From positions 372,001-436,000 of the forward strand of contig NZ_AP022582.1 in NCBI RefSeq assembly GCF_010731595.1: a DNA stretch of 64,000 bases, written 5' to 3'. Shown here piece by piece: positions 10,263 through 20,538 of the stretch. The position numbers and the translations under genes are program-made. Origin of the DNA: Mycobacterium seoulense. GTDB taxonomy: Bacteria; Actinomycetota; Actinomycetes; Mycobacteriales; Mycobacteriaceae. Positions within the stretch are counted from its first letter, which is position 1, and each line of letters starts with the position of its first letter. The notes beneath the pieces are model-generated. The model searched no databases, was not told where the DNA came from, and was given only the letters and a program-made list of their open reading frames with translations.

Positions 10263-11774
10263 ATGAGTGTTGCTGCCAGCGCCGATCTCATGGACTACGA
10301 CGAGGTCATCGCGCGCTTCGACCCGGTACTCGGCCTCGAGGTGCACGTCGAACTGTCGACTGTCACCAAGATGTTCTGCGGCTGCTCCACCGCCTTCGGC
10401 GCCGAACCCAACACCCAGGTATGCCCGGTATGCCTCGGCTTGCCCGGTTCGCTGCCGGTGCTGAACCGCACGGCGGTCGAGTCGGCCATCCGGATCGGGC
10501 TGGCGCTGAACTGCGAGATCGTGCCGTGGTGCCGGTTCGCCCGGAAGAACTACTTCTACCCCGACATGCCGAAGAACTATCAGATCTCCCAGTACGACGA
10601 GCCGATCGCCATCAACGGGTACCTGGACGCGCCGTTGGAAGACGGCACCACCTGGCGGGTCGAGATCGAGCGCGCGCACATGGAAGAAGACACCGGCAAG
10701 CTGACCCACCTGGGCAGCGAAACCGGCCGCATCCACGGCGCGACGACGTCGCTGCTCGACTACAACCGTGCCGGCGTGCCGCTGATCGAGATCGTCACCA
10801 AGCCGATCGTGGGTGCCGGCGCCCGCGCACCGCAGATCGCCCGCGCCTATGTCACGGCACTGCGAGACCTGTTGCGCGCCTTGGGCGTATCCGATGTGCG
10901 GATGGACCAGGGTTCGATGCGTTGCGATTCCAACGTGTCGCTGATGCCGACGGGAACGACCGAGTTCGGGACGCGCACCGAGACCAAGAACGTCAACTCG
11001 CTGAAAAGCGTCGAGGTCGCCGTGCGCTACGAAATGCAGCGGCAGGGAGCGGTCCTCGCGTCCGGCGGCCGAATTATCCAGGAGACCAGGCACTTTCACG
11101 AGGCGGGGTATACCAGCCCGGGCCGGGCCAAGGAGACCGCCCAGGACTACCGCTATTTCCCCGAGCCCGACCTGGAACCCGTCGCACCCAGCCGTGAACT
11201 GGTCGAGCAGCTGCGCCAGACCATCCCGGAGCTACCGTGGCTGAGCCGCAAGAGGATTCAGCAAGAGTGGGGCGTTTCCGACGAGGTGATGCGCGACCTG
11301 GTCAACGCGGGCGCGGTGGAACTGGTCATCGAAACCGTCAAGCACGGCGCGGCCAGCGAGTCGGCGCGCGCCTGGTGGGGCAACTTCTTGGTGCAGAAGG
11401 CCAACGAGGCCAACGTCGGACTGGACGAACTGGCCATCAACCCGGCCCAGGTGGCCGCGGTGATCGCGCTCGTCGACGAGGGCAAGCTCTCCAACAAGCT
11501 GGCCCGCCAGGTCGTGGAGGGGGTGCTGGCCGGCGAGGGCGAACCCGAGCAGGTGATGGCGTCCCGCGGCCTCGAGCTGGTGCGCGACGATTCGGTGACC
11601 CAGGCCGCGGTCGACGAAGCGCTGGCCGCCAATCCCGATGTGGCGGAAAAGATCCGGGGCGGCAAGGTGGCCGCGGCGGGCGCGATCGTCGGCGCGGTGA
11701 TGAAGGCGACGCGCGGGCAGGCCGATGCCGCTCGTGTGCGCGAACTGGTGTTGGCGGCCTGCGGCCAGAGTTGA
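10263..11774 (+). CDS. gatB: Aspartyl/glutamyl-tRNA amidotransferase subunit B
   Basis: The 503-residue GatB subunit, which binds the misacylated tRNA and carries out the kinase and transamidase steps using ammonia from GatA. The family opening [12 protein letters not shown], the cysteine-rich region (CGCSTAFG and [15 protein letters not shown]) and the C-terminal helical YqeY-like domain ([22 protein letters not shown]) are all present. ATG at 10263 gives the standard N-terminus; the frame is open upstream only because it overlaps the preceding gene. It is convergent with lppZ, leaving 16 bases between stops. Confidence 0.97.
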   Translation: MSVAASADLMDYDEVIARFDPVLGLEVHVELSTVTKMFCGCSTAFGAEPNTQVCPVCLGLPGSLPVLNRTAVESAIRIGLALNCEIVPWCRFARKNYFYPDMPKNYQISQYDEPIAINGYLDAPLEDGTTWRVEIERAHMEEDTGKLTHLGSETGRIHGATTSLLDYNRAGVPLIEIVTKPIVGAGARAPQIARAYVTALRDLLRALGVSDVRMDQGSMRCDSNVSLMPTGTTEFGTRTETKNVNSLKSVEVAVRYEMQRQGAVLASGGRIIQETRHFHEAGYTSPGRAKETAQDYRYFPEPDLEPVAPSRELVEQLRQTIPELPWLSRKRIQQEWGVSDEVMRDLVNAGAVELVIETVKHGAASESARAWWGNFLVQKANEANVGLDELAINPAQVAAVIALVDEGKLSNKLARQVVEGVLAGEGEPEQVMASRGLELVRDDSVTQAAVDEALAANPDVAEKIRGGKVAAAGAIVGAVMKATRGQADAARVRELVLAACGQS

Positions 11775-11790
11775 CGAAGACCGGCTTCCG

Positions 11791-12912
11791 CTAGGTCTTG
11801 TCGTCGTTGTTGCGCGGGAAACCGCCGCCCTGCGGGAAGAGCGGGAACACCACGTCGTCCAGCTTCTCGGCGTCCCCGGCGGTCTTGTTGACGGTGGCGC
11901 CCCACACGTTTCCGTCCGGCGACATCCGCAGCGCCCACGCGTGGGCGTGGGTGTCCTTGCGGACCACGTCGGGTTCACCGGTGACCGCACCGGTGGCCGG
12001 CGCCAGCCGCACGGCCACCGTCAGTTTGGTGTTGATCAGGTTGACCAGGACGGTCCCGTCCATTGCGGCGCAGCCGGCGACGCCAGGCTTGTCCGGCCAG
12101 GTCCACACCGTGGACACCTCGGAGGTCTTGGTGATGCGCTGCAATCGATCCGCGGTCGGCGTGCGGTCGGCAACGTAGAGCGAGCCGTCCACGGGGTCGA
12201 TGCACAGGCCGCCGCCCGAGCCGACGCCCGACAGCGCCGTCGTCGGCGGCGCCTGACCGATGGTGGTCGGCTGCTCGATGCGAAGGACCTTGCCCGCCAG
12301 CGATTTGGGGTCGGCGGCCGACGCGGGGTTGCCCGCGTCACCCGTCATCACCACCAGCGTGGTGGGGCTGGTGAAGATCAACGCGCCGGTGTTCCCGGTG
12401 GCGCCCTTGGGGATGCCGGTGAGGATGTCCTTGGGGATGTCGCCGTCGGCCACCCGGATCACCCGGTTGTCGGTCGGCGTGCTGATGTAGGCGTACATCA
12501 GCCGGTCCTGCGTGTAGGTCGGTGACAGGACGATGTCCATCAATCCGCCGTCTCCGGACGGGTCGACCGGGATGACCATCTTCACCTTCGGCTCGGCGCT
12601 GACCGAGATCTCCTTGACCGCGCCGGTGGTGCGCTCGGCGACGAGCGCGGTTTTGCTGTCCGGCCCCATGATCAGTCCGCTGGTGCTCTCGAGGCAGCCC
12701 TGCATCACACCCGGAGCCGGGCACGCCTTGGGGAATGGCGTGGGCGGCAGCGGGGGCGGCGGGGGAGGCGTCGAGCTGGGCTGCGGCTTGAGTTCCGGGT
12801 TGGTGGTGAAGGGCTGCGACTGGGCGTCGTTGAACCGCGCGCACCCGCTCGCGAGCAGCACCACCGCGCAAAGCGCGGCAAAGCCGCACCGAACCGAGCG
12901 CCGTAGTCGCAT
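11791..12912 (-). CDS. lppZ: Lipoprotein LppZ, beta-propeller (NHL/sorbosone dehydrogenase type)
   Basis: A 373-residue lipoprotein, the same length as M. tuberculosis LppZ as I recall. The N-terminus has a basic start, a hydrophobic stretch and the lipobox LLASGC, so the cysteine is the lipidation site. A proline-rich linker (SSTPPPPPPLPPTPFPK) follows, then a repeated beta-propeller domain (SGLIMGPDSKTALVAERT, GGLMDIVLSP, GGLCIDPVDGSLYVADR) like glucose/sorbosone dehydrogenases. It would be anchored on the outer face of the membrane. ATG at 12912 is preceded by a leaderless-type -10. The catalytic activity is not established. Confidence 0.93.
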   Translation of the reverse strand: MRLRRSVRCGFAALCAVVLLASGCARFNDAQSQPFTTNPELKPQPSSTPPPPPPLPPTPFPKACPAPGVMQGCLESTSGLIMGPDSKTALVAERTTGAVKEISVSAEPKVKMVIPVDPSGDGGLMDIVLSPTYTQDRLMYAYISTPTDNRVIRVADGDIPKDILTGIPKGATGNTGALIFTSPTTLVVMTGDAGNPASAADPKSLAGKVLRIEQPTTIGQAPPTTALSGVGSGGGLCIDPVDGSLYVADRTPTADRLQRITKTSEVSTVWTWPDKPGVAGCAAMDGTVLVNLINTKLTVAVRLAPATGAVTGEPDVVRKDTHAHAWALRMSPDGNVWGATVNKTAGDAEKLDDVVFPLFPQGGGFPRNNDDKT

Positions 12913-12919
12913 GACCGAC

Positions 12920-12925
12920 AGGCTA
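12920..12925 (-). promoter_or_regulatory. -10 hexamer TAGCCT of lppZ (leaderless arrangement)
   Basis: On the minus strand, TAGCCT ends 7 bases before the lppZ ATG. The remaining 235 bases up to the divergent doxX promoter hold no gene or clear motif. Confidence 0.4.
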
Positions 12926-13159
12926 CGGATAGAGCGGCCGCCGCCGCCACACGCATGCGCCTGCCCGCCGAGCGCGGCACCATCGGAACACCTTTCGCGT
13001 CGGCGCTGGCCGCCTCCAGGGCCGGAATTCGGCCATTGAGGACTCCCGGAAGCCGCGAGCAGGGTAGTTTCGGGCCAATCTGGGCCCATTTGACGGGCAA
13101 ACCACCGATTGCCTGGCGAAAAGCGCCGTTCAAATCCCAAATTCAGGGCGAAATGCCCT

Positions 13160-13165
13160 TACCCT
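13160..13165 (+). promoter_or_regulatory. -10 hexamer TACCCT of the DoxX gene (leaderless arrangement)
   Basis: TACCCT ends 7 bases before the GTG at 13173, with no Shine-Dalgarno sequence between them. Confidence 0.4.
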
Positions 13166-13172
13166 GACACCC

Positions 13173-14033
13173 GTGACCAGTCAATCGAATGACGGACATT
13201 GGCAGCGCCCGGGCGAATCCCCGGAACCGACCCCGGGACGCCCCGCCACAGCGCGCGTGGTCGACCCCGAAGATGACTTGACGCCCGTCGGCTACCCCGG
13301 CGACTTCAACCCCTCCACCGGAACCACGACCGTCATCCCCTACATGGGCGACCACGCCGCAGGGGGCGGTGCCAGTGCGACCGGTTACCACGTGCTCGAT
13401 CAGCAGGAGCCCCTGCCCTACGTGCAGCCGCAGCCCGCGCGGCACGCGGCCGCCGAGCCCGACGAGATCGACGCGGACGAACACCACGGCCGGCTGCACG
13501 AGGTCGGACGCCGCGGAACCCAGCATCTGGGTTTGCTGATTCTGCGCGTCGGCCTCGGAGTCGTGCTGGCCGCGCACGGACTGCAGAAGCTGTTCGGCTG
13601 GTGGGGCGGCTCCGGAGTCGGTGGGTTCAAGAACTCACTGTCCGACGTCGGCTACCAGCACGCCGACATCCTCGCCTACGTCAGCGCCGGCGGCGAGCTC
13701 GTCGCGGGTGTGCTGCTGGTGCTGGGACTGTTCACCCCGGTGGCCGCGGCCGGCGCGCTGGCGTTTCTGATCAACGGCATGCTGGCCACCATCACCGCCC
13801 GGCCGCATCCGCACACCTTCACGTACTTCCTGCCGGACGGGCACGAATACCAGATCACCCTGATCGTGCTGGCCGTCGCGGTCATCCTCTGTGGGCCCGG
13901 CCGCTACGGTCTCGACGCGCGGCGGGGCTGGGCCCATCGGCCCTTCATCGGGTCGTTCGTCGCGCTGCTGGTCGGCATCGCCGCGGGGATCGCGGTGTGG
14001 GTGCTGCTCAACGGCGTCAACCCGATCGCCTGA
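13173..14033 (+). CDS. DoxX-family membrane protein
   Basis: A 286-residue protein with a polar, disordered N-terminal ~115 residues and a C-terminal DoxX domain. The domain starts at GLLILRVGLGVVLAAHGLQK and has about four to five membrane helices (around residues 128, 170, 190, 222 and 258), plus HPHTFTYFLPDGHEYQITL between two helices. The M. tuberculosis homolog (Rv3005c) has been reported to form a membrane oxidoreductase complex with SodA and SseA that supports radical detoxification; whether this holds here is untested. GTG at 13173 is preceded by a -10 in leaderless position. It is convergent with cfp6. Confidence 0.9.
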   Translation: MTSQSNDGHWQRPGESPEPTPGRPATARVVDPEDDLTPVGYPGDFNPSTGTTTVIPYMGDHAAGGGASATGYHVLDQQEPLPYVQPQPARHAAAEPDEIDADEHHGRLHEVGRRGTQHLGLLILRVGLGVVLAAHGLQKLFGWWGGSGVGGFKNSLSDVGYQHADILAYVSAGGELVAGVLLVLGLFTPVAAAGALAFLINGMLATITARPHPHTFTYFLPDGHEYQITLIVLAVAVILCGPGRYGLDARRGWAHRPFIGSFVALLVGIAAGIAVWVLLNGVNPIA

Positions 14034-14036
14034 CCC

Positions 14037-14426
14037 TCACTGATAGGGATTGGGGACGCGCCCGGAGCTCGCCTCGGTGAGCTGCGGCAGCGTCGCGAAC
14101 GTCACAGCGGGCAAGCGCAACTCCGCGCCGCTCTTGAGGTGAGCGCGGGCCCAGGAACCCCGGTGGAAGCGCAGTCCGTCGATGTCATCCCATTCCACCG
14201 TGCGGCTGCCCAGCAGTGTCCGGACGGTCACCCCCCGATCGTCGGCGACGGTGCGTAACCGCACGATCAATGCCGACAACAGCACGGGGATCACCAGCAG
14301 TGGTGCCGACGGCGGCCACAGCATCACCGGTATCAGCAACCCCAGGGTGAAGAATCCGACGGCCAGGTGCGCGATCGGGGAGACCTTGATCACGACGGGT
14401 GTGTGGGAAGACGAACCGGTAGCCAC
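14037..14426 (-). CDS. cfp6: Low-molecular-weight antigen Cfp6, PH domain
   Basis: A 129-residue protein ending in the pattern known from mycobacterial Cfp6: HRGSWARAHLKSGAELRLPAVTF and EASSGRVPNPYQ. Two hydrophobic helices (AHLAVGFFTLGLLIPVML and LLVIPVLLSALIV) come first, then a bacterial PH-like domain. The frame runs from a GTG at 14426; the M. tuberculosis protein as I recall starts near AHLAVGF and is about 17 residues shorter, so the start is uncertain. It lies convergent to the DoxX gene with 3 bases between stops, and about 60 bases from the ilvB promoter. Confidence 0.88.
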   Translation of the reverse strand: MATGSSSHTPVVIKVSPIAHLAVGFFTLGLLIPVMLWPPSAPLLVIPVLLSALIVRLRTVADDRGVTVRTLLGSRTVEWDDIDGLRFHRGSWARAHLKSGAELRLPAVTFATLPQLTEASSGRVPNPYQ

Positions 14427-14488
14427 CCGACCATCATTTCACCCGGCGCCGGGGGACCGGGCCCCTGTGCGAGACCGCGGGGGCGGAT

Positions 14489-14518
14489 TTGACTGCTGAG
14501 CTGTGCGAAGGCTACCGT
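14489..14518 (+). promoter_or_regulatory. Promoter of the ilvB leader
   Basis: TTGACT (14489-14494) and TACCGT (14513-14518) form a -35/-10 pair with an 18-base spacer. The predicted start is near 14525-14526, right before the ATG of the leader peptide at 14527, so the leader is probably translated from a leaderless end. Confidence 0.65.
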
Positions 14519-14526
14519 CGGACGTT

Positions 14527-14586
14527 ATGGATACCGCCGGACAGCCCGGGATGCTCGTAGTAATTAGTCGGCGCGTTGGTGCCTGA
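14527..14586 (+). CDS. Leader peptide of the ilvBNC attenuator
   Basis: A 19-codon reading frame, MDTAGQPGMLVVISRRVGA. The run Leu-Val-Val-Ile, with another Val later, is what a branched-chain amino acid sensor needs: ribosomes stall there when charged Leu, Val or Ile tRNAs are scarce. It may instead start at the internal ATG at 14551, giving MLVVISRRVGA. The sequence downstream forms alternative hairpins and a terminator before ilvB. Leader peptides of this type have been described upstream of ilvB in actinobacteria. Confidence 0.75.
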   Translation: MDTAGQPGMLVVISRRVGA

Positions 14587-14663
14587 CTAGCCTCTTCGGC
14601 ATTTGAAGCTATCCAGACCAACGCGCAACCCTCGTGCAGCAGATGAGCTGTCGGGGGTTTTTT
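14571..14663 (+). terminator. ilvB attenuator: alternative hairpins and intrinsic terminator
   Basis: GCGCGTTGGT (14571-14580, inside the leader frame) is perfectly complementary to ACCAACGCGC (14617-14626). Directly after it, AACCCTCG (14627-14634) pairs with CGGGGGTT (14652-14659, one G-U wobble), with an inner CAGC/GCTG stem, and is followed by TTTT: an intrinsic terminator 44 bases before ilvB. A stalled or moving ribosome on the leader would change which pairs form. The exact antiterminator pairing needs folding to settle. Confidence 0.75.
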
Positions 14664-14706
14664 GTTGCCCCAGCGAGACTCCCAGAGTGAATAAGGAACA
14701 AAGACA

Positions 14707-16575
14707 GTGAGCGCACCCACCAGGCAGCACGCCACACAGCCACAGCGTGCCGCCGACGTCGCCTCCGACGCGATCAAGCCGGCCGCGAAATCCTCGACCG
14801 CAAAGCCGAAACGCGTTGGGCCCGAGAAGCTTACCGGTGCCCAGTCGGTGATCCGGTCGCTGGAGGAGCTCGATGTCGAGGTCATCTTCGGTATCCCCGG
14901 CGGCGCCGTGTTGCCGGTTTACGACCCGCTGTTCGACTCGAAAAAGCTTCGCCACGTGCTGGTTCGGCACGAGCAGGGCGCCGGACATGCGGCCAGCGGC
15001 TACGCCCACGCCACCGGAAAGGTGGGCGTGTGCATGGCGACGTCGGGTCCCGGCGCCACCAATCTCGTCACACCGTTGGCCGACGCCCAGATGGACTCCG
15101 TGCCCGTCGTCGCCATCACCGGCCAGGTCGGTCGCACGCTGATCGGCACCGATGCCTTCCAGGAAGCCGACATCTCGGGCATCACCATGCCGATCACCAA
15201 GCACAACTTCCTGGTTCGCTCGGGCGACGAGATCCCGCAGGTGCTTGCCGAGGCCTTCCACATCGCCGCCTCGGGTCGTCCCGGTGCGGTGCTCGTCGAT
15301 ATCCCCAAGGACGTGTTGCAGGGGCAGTGCACGTTCCACTGGCCGCCGCGCATGGACCTGCCGGGCTACAAGCCCAACACCAAACCGCACAACCGGCAGA
15401 TCCGCGAGGCCGCCAAGCTGATCGCGGACGCCCGCAAACCGGTGCTCTACGTCGGCGGCGGCGTCATCCGCGGCGAGGCGCACGAGCAGCTGCGGGAGCT
15501 GGCCGAGCTGACCGGGATCCCCGTCGTCACCACGCTGATGGCGCGCGGCGCGTTCCCCGACAGCCATCGGCAGCACCTGGGCATGCCCGGCATGCACGGC
15601 ACGGTCGCCGCGGTGGCGGCACTGCAACGCAGCGACCTGTTGATCGCGCTGGGCACGCGCTTCGACGACCGGGTGACCGGGAAACTGGACACTTTCGCGC
15701 CGGAGGCCAAGGTCATTCACGCCGACATCGACCCGGCCGAGATCGGCAAGAACCGCCATGCCGACGTGCCGATCGTCGGCGACGTCAAGGCCGTCATCAG
15801 CGACCTGATCGCGATGCTGCGGCACTACGACATTCCGGGCAACGTCGACATGACCGAATGGTGGGCCTATCTGGACAGCGTTCAGTCCACCTATCCGCTG
15901 AGTTACGACCCGCAGAGCGACGGCAGCCTCGGCCCGGAATACGTCATCGAGAAGCTCGGCAAGATCGCCGGCCCGGACGCGGTGTACGTCGCCGGGGTGG
16001 GCCAGCACCAGATGTGGGCGGCGCAGTTCATCTCGTATGAGAAGCCGCGCACCTGGATCAACTCCGGCGGGCTGGGCACCATGGGGTTCGCCATCCCGGC
16101 GGCGATGGGGGCCAAGATGGCCCGCCCGGAGGCCGAGGTGTGGGCCATCGACGGCGACGGCTGCTTCCAGATGACCAACCAGGAGTTGGCCACCTGTGCC
16201 ATCGAGGGCGTGCCGATCAAGGTGGCGCTGATCAACAACGGCAACCTGGGCATGGTGCGCCAGTGGCAGACGCTGTTCTACGAGGAGCGGTACTCGCAGA
16301 CCGACCTGGCCACGCATTCGCATCGCATCCCGGACTTCGTGAAGCTGGCGGAGGCGCTGGGGTGTGTCGGAATGCGTTGCGAACGTGAGGAAGACGTCGA
16401 GGACGTGATCAACGCGGCCCGCGCGATCACCGACCGTCCGGTGGTGATCGACTTCATCGTCGGCGCCGACGCGCAGGTGTGGCCGATGGTGGCCGCCGGC
16501 ACCAGCAACGACGAGATTCAGGCCGCCCGCGGGATTCGCCCGCTGTTCGACGACGAGATCGAAGGGCACGCCTGA
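14707..16575 (+). CDS. ilvB: Acetolactate synthase, large catalytic subunit
   Basis: A 622-residue acetohydroxyacid synthase: it condenses pyruvate with pyruvate or 2-oxobutyrate in valine, leucine and isoleucine synthesis, using thiamine diphosphate, FAD and Mg. A disordered Lys/Ala-rich tail of about 40 residues comes first. The cofactor-activating glutamate is E89 ([12 protein letters not shown]). The thiamine diphosphate motif [11 protein letters not shown] begins near residue 483 and continues to [14 protein letters not shown] at 14707 lies behind the attenuator. The stop overlaps the ilvN ATG by one base. Confidence 0.97.
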   Translation: MSAPTRQHATQPQRAADVASDAIKPAAKSSTAKPKRVGPEKLTGAQSVIRSLEELDVEVIFGIPGGAVLPVYDPLFDSKKLRHVLVRHEQGAGHAASGYAHATGKVGVCMATSGPGATNLVTPLADAQMDSVPVVAITGQVGRTLIGTDAFQEADISGITMPITKHNFLVRSGDEIPQVLAEAFHIAASGRPGAVLVDIPKDVLQGQCTFHWPPRMDLPGYKPNTKPHNRQIREAAKLIADARKPVLYVGGGVIRGEAHEQLRELAELTGIPVVTTLMARGAFPDSHRQHLGMPGMHGTVAAVAALQRSDLLIALGTRFDDRVTGKLDTFAPEAKVIHADIDPAEIGKNRHADVPIVGDVKAVISDLIAMLRHYDIPGNVDMTEWWAYLDSVQSTYPLSYDPQSDGSLGPEYVIEKLGKIAGPDAVYVAGVGQHQMWAAQFISYEKPRTWINSGGLGTMGFAIPAAMGAKMARPEAEVWAIDGDGCFQMTNQELATCAIEGVPIKVALINNGNLGMVRQWQTLFYEERYSQTDLATHSHRIPDFVKLAEALGCVGMRCEREEDVEDVINAARAITDRPVVIDFIVGADAQVWPMVAAGTSNDEIQAARGIRPLFDDEIEGHA

Positions 16576-17075
16576 TGCACACGCACACTTTGTCGGTGCT
16601 GGTGGAGGACAAACCCGGTGTGCTCGCGCGCGTGGCGGCGTTGTTCTCCCGGCGCGGTTTCAACATCGAGTCGCTGGCGGTGGGCGCCACCGAGCAGAAA
16701 GACATGTCGCGCATGACCATCGTGGTCAGCGCCGAGGAAACCCCGCTCGAGCAGATCACCAAGCAGCTCAACAAGCTGATCAACGTCATCAAGATCGTCG
16801 AGCTGGACGACGGGGCCGCGGTGTCCCGAGAGTTGGCGCTGATCAAGGTGCGCGCCGACGCCGGTAGCCGCAGCCAGGTTATCGAAGCGGTGAACCTGTT
16901 CCGCGCCAAGGTGATTGACGTATCACCCGAGGCGCTGACGATCGAGGCGACCGGTGACCGCGGCAAGATCGAGGCGCTGCTGCGGGTGCTGGAACCGTTC
17001 GGCATCCGCGAGATCGTCCAGTCGGGAGTGGTGTCGTTGTCCCGCGGTCCGCGCGGCATCACCACGGCCAAGTAA
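16575..17075 (+). CDS. ilvN: Acetolactate synthase, small regulatory subunit
   Basis: The 166-residue regulatory subunit of acetohydroxyacid synthase. An N-terminal ACT domain (TLSVLVEDKPGVLARVAALF, then FNIESLAVG) binds valine for feedback inhibition; the C-terminal domain (ALTIEATGDRGKIEALLRVLEPFGIREIVQSG) completes the usual fold. The start overlaps the ilvB stop, giving 1:1 coupled translation. ilvC follows 31 bases later behind an AAGGAG ribosome site. Confidence 0.96.
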   Translation: MHTHTLSVLVEDKPGVLARVAALFSRRGFNIESLAVGATEQKDMSRMTIVVSAEETPLEQITKQLNKLINVIKIVELDDGAAVSRELALIKVRADAGSRSQVIEAVNLFRAKVIDVSPEALTIEATGDRGKIEALLRVLEPFGIREIVQSGVVSLSRGPRGITTAK

Positions 17076-17103
17076 GTTTTCAGCTGCAACACGAAGGAGA
17101 TGA

Positions 17104-18129
<1,026 letters not shown>

Positions 18130-18145
18130 CTCGCCGGCGGCCGGC

Positions 18146-18745
18146 TCAAGAACCCAGCCGGCCGGCCATCAGAACCACGCGCCGGGTCAGGTGATCCAGC
18201 GCGGTACCGGTCGCCTCGTCGAACTCGTGGATGTTGTCGTGCGTGGAGACCAGGCTCACCCCGTACGGATTGCCGTCGACGAACTTGCACGGGTCGGTGT
18301 ATCCCGGCGGCACGATGATGCCGCCGAAATGCATCAGCGTGATGTAGAGCGACAGCAGCGTGGTCTCCTGGCCGCCGTGCAGGGTGTTGGACGACGTGAA
18401 GGCCGCGTAGACCTTGTCCGCGAGCTTGCCTTCGGCCCACAGCCCGCCCAGCGAGTCGAGGAAGTTGCGCAATTGCGCAGCGGGAGAGCCGAACCGAGTC
18501 GGTGAACCGAAGATCACCGCGTCGGCCCAGACGATGTCCTCGCCCGTCGCCGCCGGAAGGTCCTTGGTGGCTTCGTAATTCGCGGTCCAAGCCGGGTTTT
18601 GGGCGAACGATTCAGGGTCGCGGGTTTCGGCGACGTGCCGGAGGCGGACTTCGGCGCCCGCGGACTCGGCCGTGGTGGCGACGCGCTGCGCCATCGCGGT
18701 GCCATGACCGGTGGCCGAATAGTAGATGATCGCGAGTTTGGTCAC
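18146..18745 (-). CDS. wrbA: NAD(P)H:quinone oxidoreductase, WrbA type
   Basis: A 199-residue flavodoxin-fold protein of the WrbA family, which reduces quinones by two electrons with NAD(P)H and FMN. The FMN phosphate loop is YYSATGHGTAMA (about residues 9-20). WADAVIFGSPTRFG and FTSSNTLHGGQE complete the FMN site, and GGIIVPPGYTD is the family signature. GTG at 18745 has a -10 hexamer 6 bases upstream on the minus strand. It lies convergent to ilvC. The region between ilvC and serA holds different genes in M. tuberculosis as I recall, so this is an accessory gene. Confidence 0.92.
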   Translation of the reverse strand: MTKLAIIYYSATGHGTAMAQRVATTAESAGAEVRLRHVAETRDPESFAQNPAWTANYEATKDLPAATGEDIVWADAVIFGSPTRFGSPAAQLRNFLDSLGGLWAEGKLADKVYAAFTSSNTLHGGQETTLLSLYITLMHFGGIIVPPGYTDPCKFVDGNPYGVSLVSTHDNIHEFDEATGTALDHLTRRVVLMAGRLGS

Positions 18746-18751
18746 GAGCGC

Positions 18752-18757
18752 ATCGTA
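18752..18757 (-). promoter_or_regulatory. -10 hexamer TACGAT of wrbA (leaderless arrangement)
   Basis: On the minus strand, TACGAT ends 6 bases before the GTG of wrbA; no Shine-Dalgarno is present. Confidence 0.4.
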
Positions 18758-18842
18758 GGACCGCAACGAGCCCCGTCCCAACCATGCGTCGGCGCAGGTT
18801 AGGGCAGTGGTGAGCCCGTCAATGCCCGCAGAAGGCAGCCGA

Positions 18843-18848
18843 TAGGCT
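18843..18848 (+). promoter_or_regulatory. -10 hexamer TAGGCT of serA (leaderless arrangement)
   Basis: TAGGCT ends 6 bases before the GTG of serA at 18855, the spacing expected when the first transcribed base is the start codon. Confidence 0.45.
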
Positions 18849-18854
18849 GGCCGG

Positions 18855-20441
18855 GTGAATCTGCCTGTTGTATTGATCGCCGACAAACTCGCCCAATCGA
18901 CCGTCGCCGCCCTGGGAGACCAGGTCGAAGTGCGCTGGGTCGACGGGCCGGACCGGGAGAAGCTGCTGGCCGCGGTGCCGGAAGCCGACGCGCTGCTGGT
19001 GCGCTCGGCCACCACGGTCGACGCCGAGGTGCTGGCAGCCGCCCCCAAGCTGAAGATCGTCGCCCGGGCCGGGGTGGGCCTGGACAACGTCGATGTGGAC
19101 GCCGCGACCGAGCGCGGCGTCCTGGTGGTGAACGCGCCCACCTCTAACATCCACAGCGCCGCCGAGCACGCGTTGGCGCTGCTGCTGGCCGCCGCCCGGC
19201 AGATCCCGGCGGCCGACGCCTCGCTGCGCGAGCACACCTGGAAGCGCTCGTCGTTCAACGGCACCGAGATCTTCGGCAAGACGGTCGGCGTGGTGGGGCT
19301 GGGCCGGATCGGTCAGCTGGTCGCCCAACGGTTGACGGCCTTCGGCACCCATCTCGTCGCCTACGACCCGTATGTCTCGCCCGCCCGGGCCGCCCAGTTG
19401 GGCATCGAACTGCTGCCCCTCGACGACCTCCTCGTCCGCGCCGACTTCATCTCGGTGCACCTGCCCAAGACGCCCGAGACGGCGGGCCTGATCGGCAAGG
19501 AGGCGCTGGAGAAGACCAAGCCGGGCGTCATCATCGTCAACGCCGCCCGCGGCGGGCTGATCGACGAGGCCGCGCTGGCGGAGGCGGTGAGCAGCGGACA
19601 CGTCCGCGCGGCGGGTATCGACGTCTTCGCCAAGGAGCCGTGCACCGATAGCCCCCTGTTCGAGCTGCCGCAGGTGGTGGTCACGCCGCATCTGGGTGCG
19701 TCCACCGCCGAGGCCCAGGACCGCGCGGGTACCGACGTGGCCGAAAGCGTGAAGCTCGCGCTCGCCGGGGAATTCGTCCCCGACGCCGTCAACGTCGGCG
19801 GCGGCGTGGTCAACGAAGAGGTGGCGCCCTGGCTGGACCTGGTGCGCAAGCTCGGGGTGCTGGCCGCCTCGTTGTCCGCCGGGCCGCCGGTGTCGGTGTC
19901 GGTGCAGGTGCGCGGCGAGCTGGCCTCCGAAGACGTTGAGGTGCTGAAGCTCTCGGCCCTGCGCGGCCTGTTCTCGGCGGTGGTCGAGGGCCCGGTCACC
20001 TTCGTCAACGCGCCGGCGCTGGCCGAAGAGCGCGGCGTCACCGCCGAGCTCACCACGGCCTCGGAGAGCCCGAACCACCGCAGCGTCGTCGACGTGCGCG
20101 CCGTCGCCTCCGACGGCAGCGCCGTGAACGTGGCCGGCACGCTGTCGGGTCCGCAGCTGGTGGAAAAGATCGTTCAGATCAACGGCCGCAACTTCGATCT
20201 GCGGGCCCGGGGCACCAACCTGGTGATCAACTACATCGATGCGCCCGGGGCGCTGGGCAAGATCGGCACCCTGCTCGGTTCGGCGGGCGTGAACATCCAG
20301 GCGGCTCAATTGTCCGAGGACGCCGAGGGTCCCGGTGCGACGATCCTGCTGCGCCTGGACCAGGACGTGCCGAGCGAGGTTCGGTCGGCGATCGGTGCAG
20401 CGGTGGGCGCCAACAAGCTTGAGGTGGTAGATCTCTCGTGA
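18855..20441 (+). CDS. serA: D-3-phosphoglycerate dehydrogenase
   Basis: A 528-residue long-form PGDH, the first step of serine synthesis (3-phosphoglycerate to phosphohydroxypyruvate, NAD+). The NAD Rossmann motif [11 protein letters not shown] is at about residues 148-158. The catalytic region includes [13 protein letters not shown] and the HLGAST motif. The intervening ASB domain is followed by a C-terminal ACT domain ([20 protein letters not shown]) that binds serine for feedback control. The length matches the mycobacterial enzyme with ASB and ACT domains. The start is supported by the leaderless -10. Confidence 0.96.
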   Translation: MNLPVVLIADKLAQSTVAALGDQVEVRWVDGPDREKLLAAVPEADALLVRSATTVDAEVLAAAPKLKIVARAGVGLDNVDVDAATERGVLVVNAPTSNIHSAAEHALALLLAAARQIPAADASLREHTWKRSSFNGTEIFGKTVGVVGLGRIGQLVAQRLTAFGTHLVAYDPYVSPARAAQLGIELLPLDDLLVRADFISVHLPKTPETAGLIGKEALEKTKPGVIIVNAARGGLIDEAALAEAVSSGHVRAAGIDVFAKEPCTDSPLFELPQVVVTPHLGASTAEAQDRAGTDVAESVKLALAGEFVPDAVNVGGGVVNEEVAPWLDLVRKLGVLAASLSAGPPVSVSVQVRGELASEDVEVLKLSALRGLFSAVVEGPVTFVNAPALAEERGVTAELTTASESPNHRSVVDVRAVASDGSAVNVAGTLSGPQLVEKIVQINGRNFDLRARGTNLVINYIDAPGALGKIGTLLGSAGVNIQAAQLSEDAEGPGATILLRLDQDVPSEVRSAIGAAVGANKLEVVDLS

Positions 20442-20451
20442 AGTGCGCCGG

Positions 20452-20530
20452 CGACGATGCAGTGGGGGTACCGCCCGCTTGCGGGGGACGAAGCGATGTG
20501 GGGGCGCCTCCCGCTTGCGGGGGAGAGGAG
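20452..20530 (+). repeat. Two tandem copies of a small hairpin repeat before leuB
   Basis: The 15-base unit CCCGCTTGCGGGGGA occurs at 20474-20488 and 20510-20524, a 36-base period, with similar flanks (GTGGGGGTACCG and TGTGGGGGCGCCT). Each copy folds as CCCGC/GCGGG with a TT loop. The second copy runs into the AGGAG ribosome site of leuB. This looks like a small dispersed element rather than an operator. Confidence 0.6.
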
Positions 20531-20538
20531 CGGCGCTC

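Noticed and set aside
14587..16569. A 660-codon open frame on the minus strand opposite ilvB
   Set aside because: Caused by high-GC third-position bias antisense to a certain gene; the translation is Arg/His/Val-rich with no family resemblance and crosses the terminator.
20474..20524. The two CCCGCTTGCGGGGGA hairpins as a terminator of serA
   Set aside because: The stems are five base pairs with a two-base loop and no T-tract; the second merges with the leuB ribosome site, so termination is unlikely.
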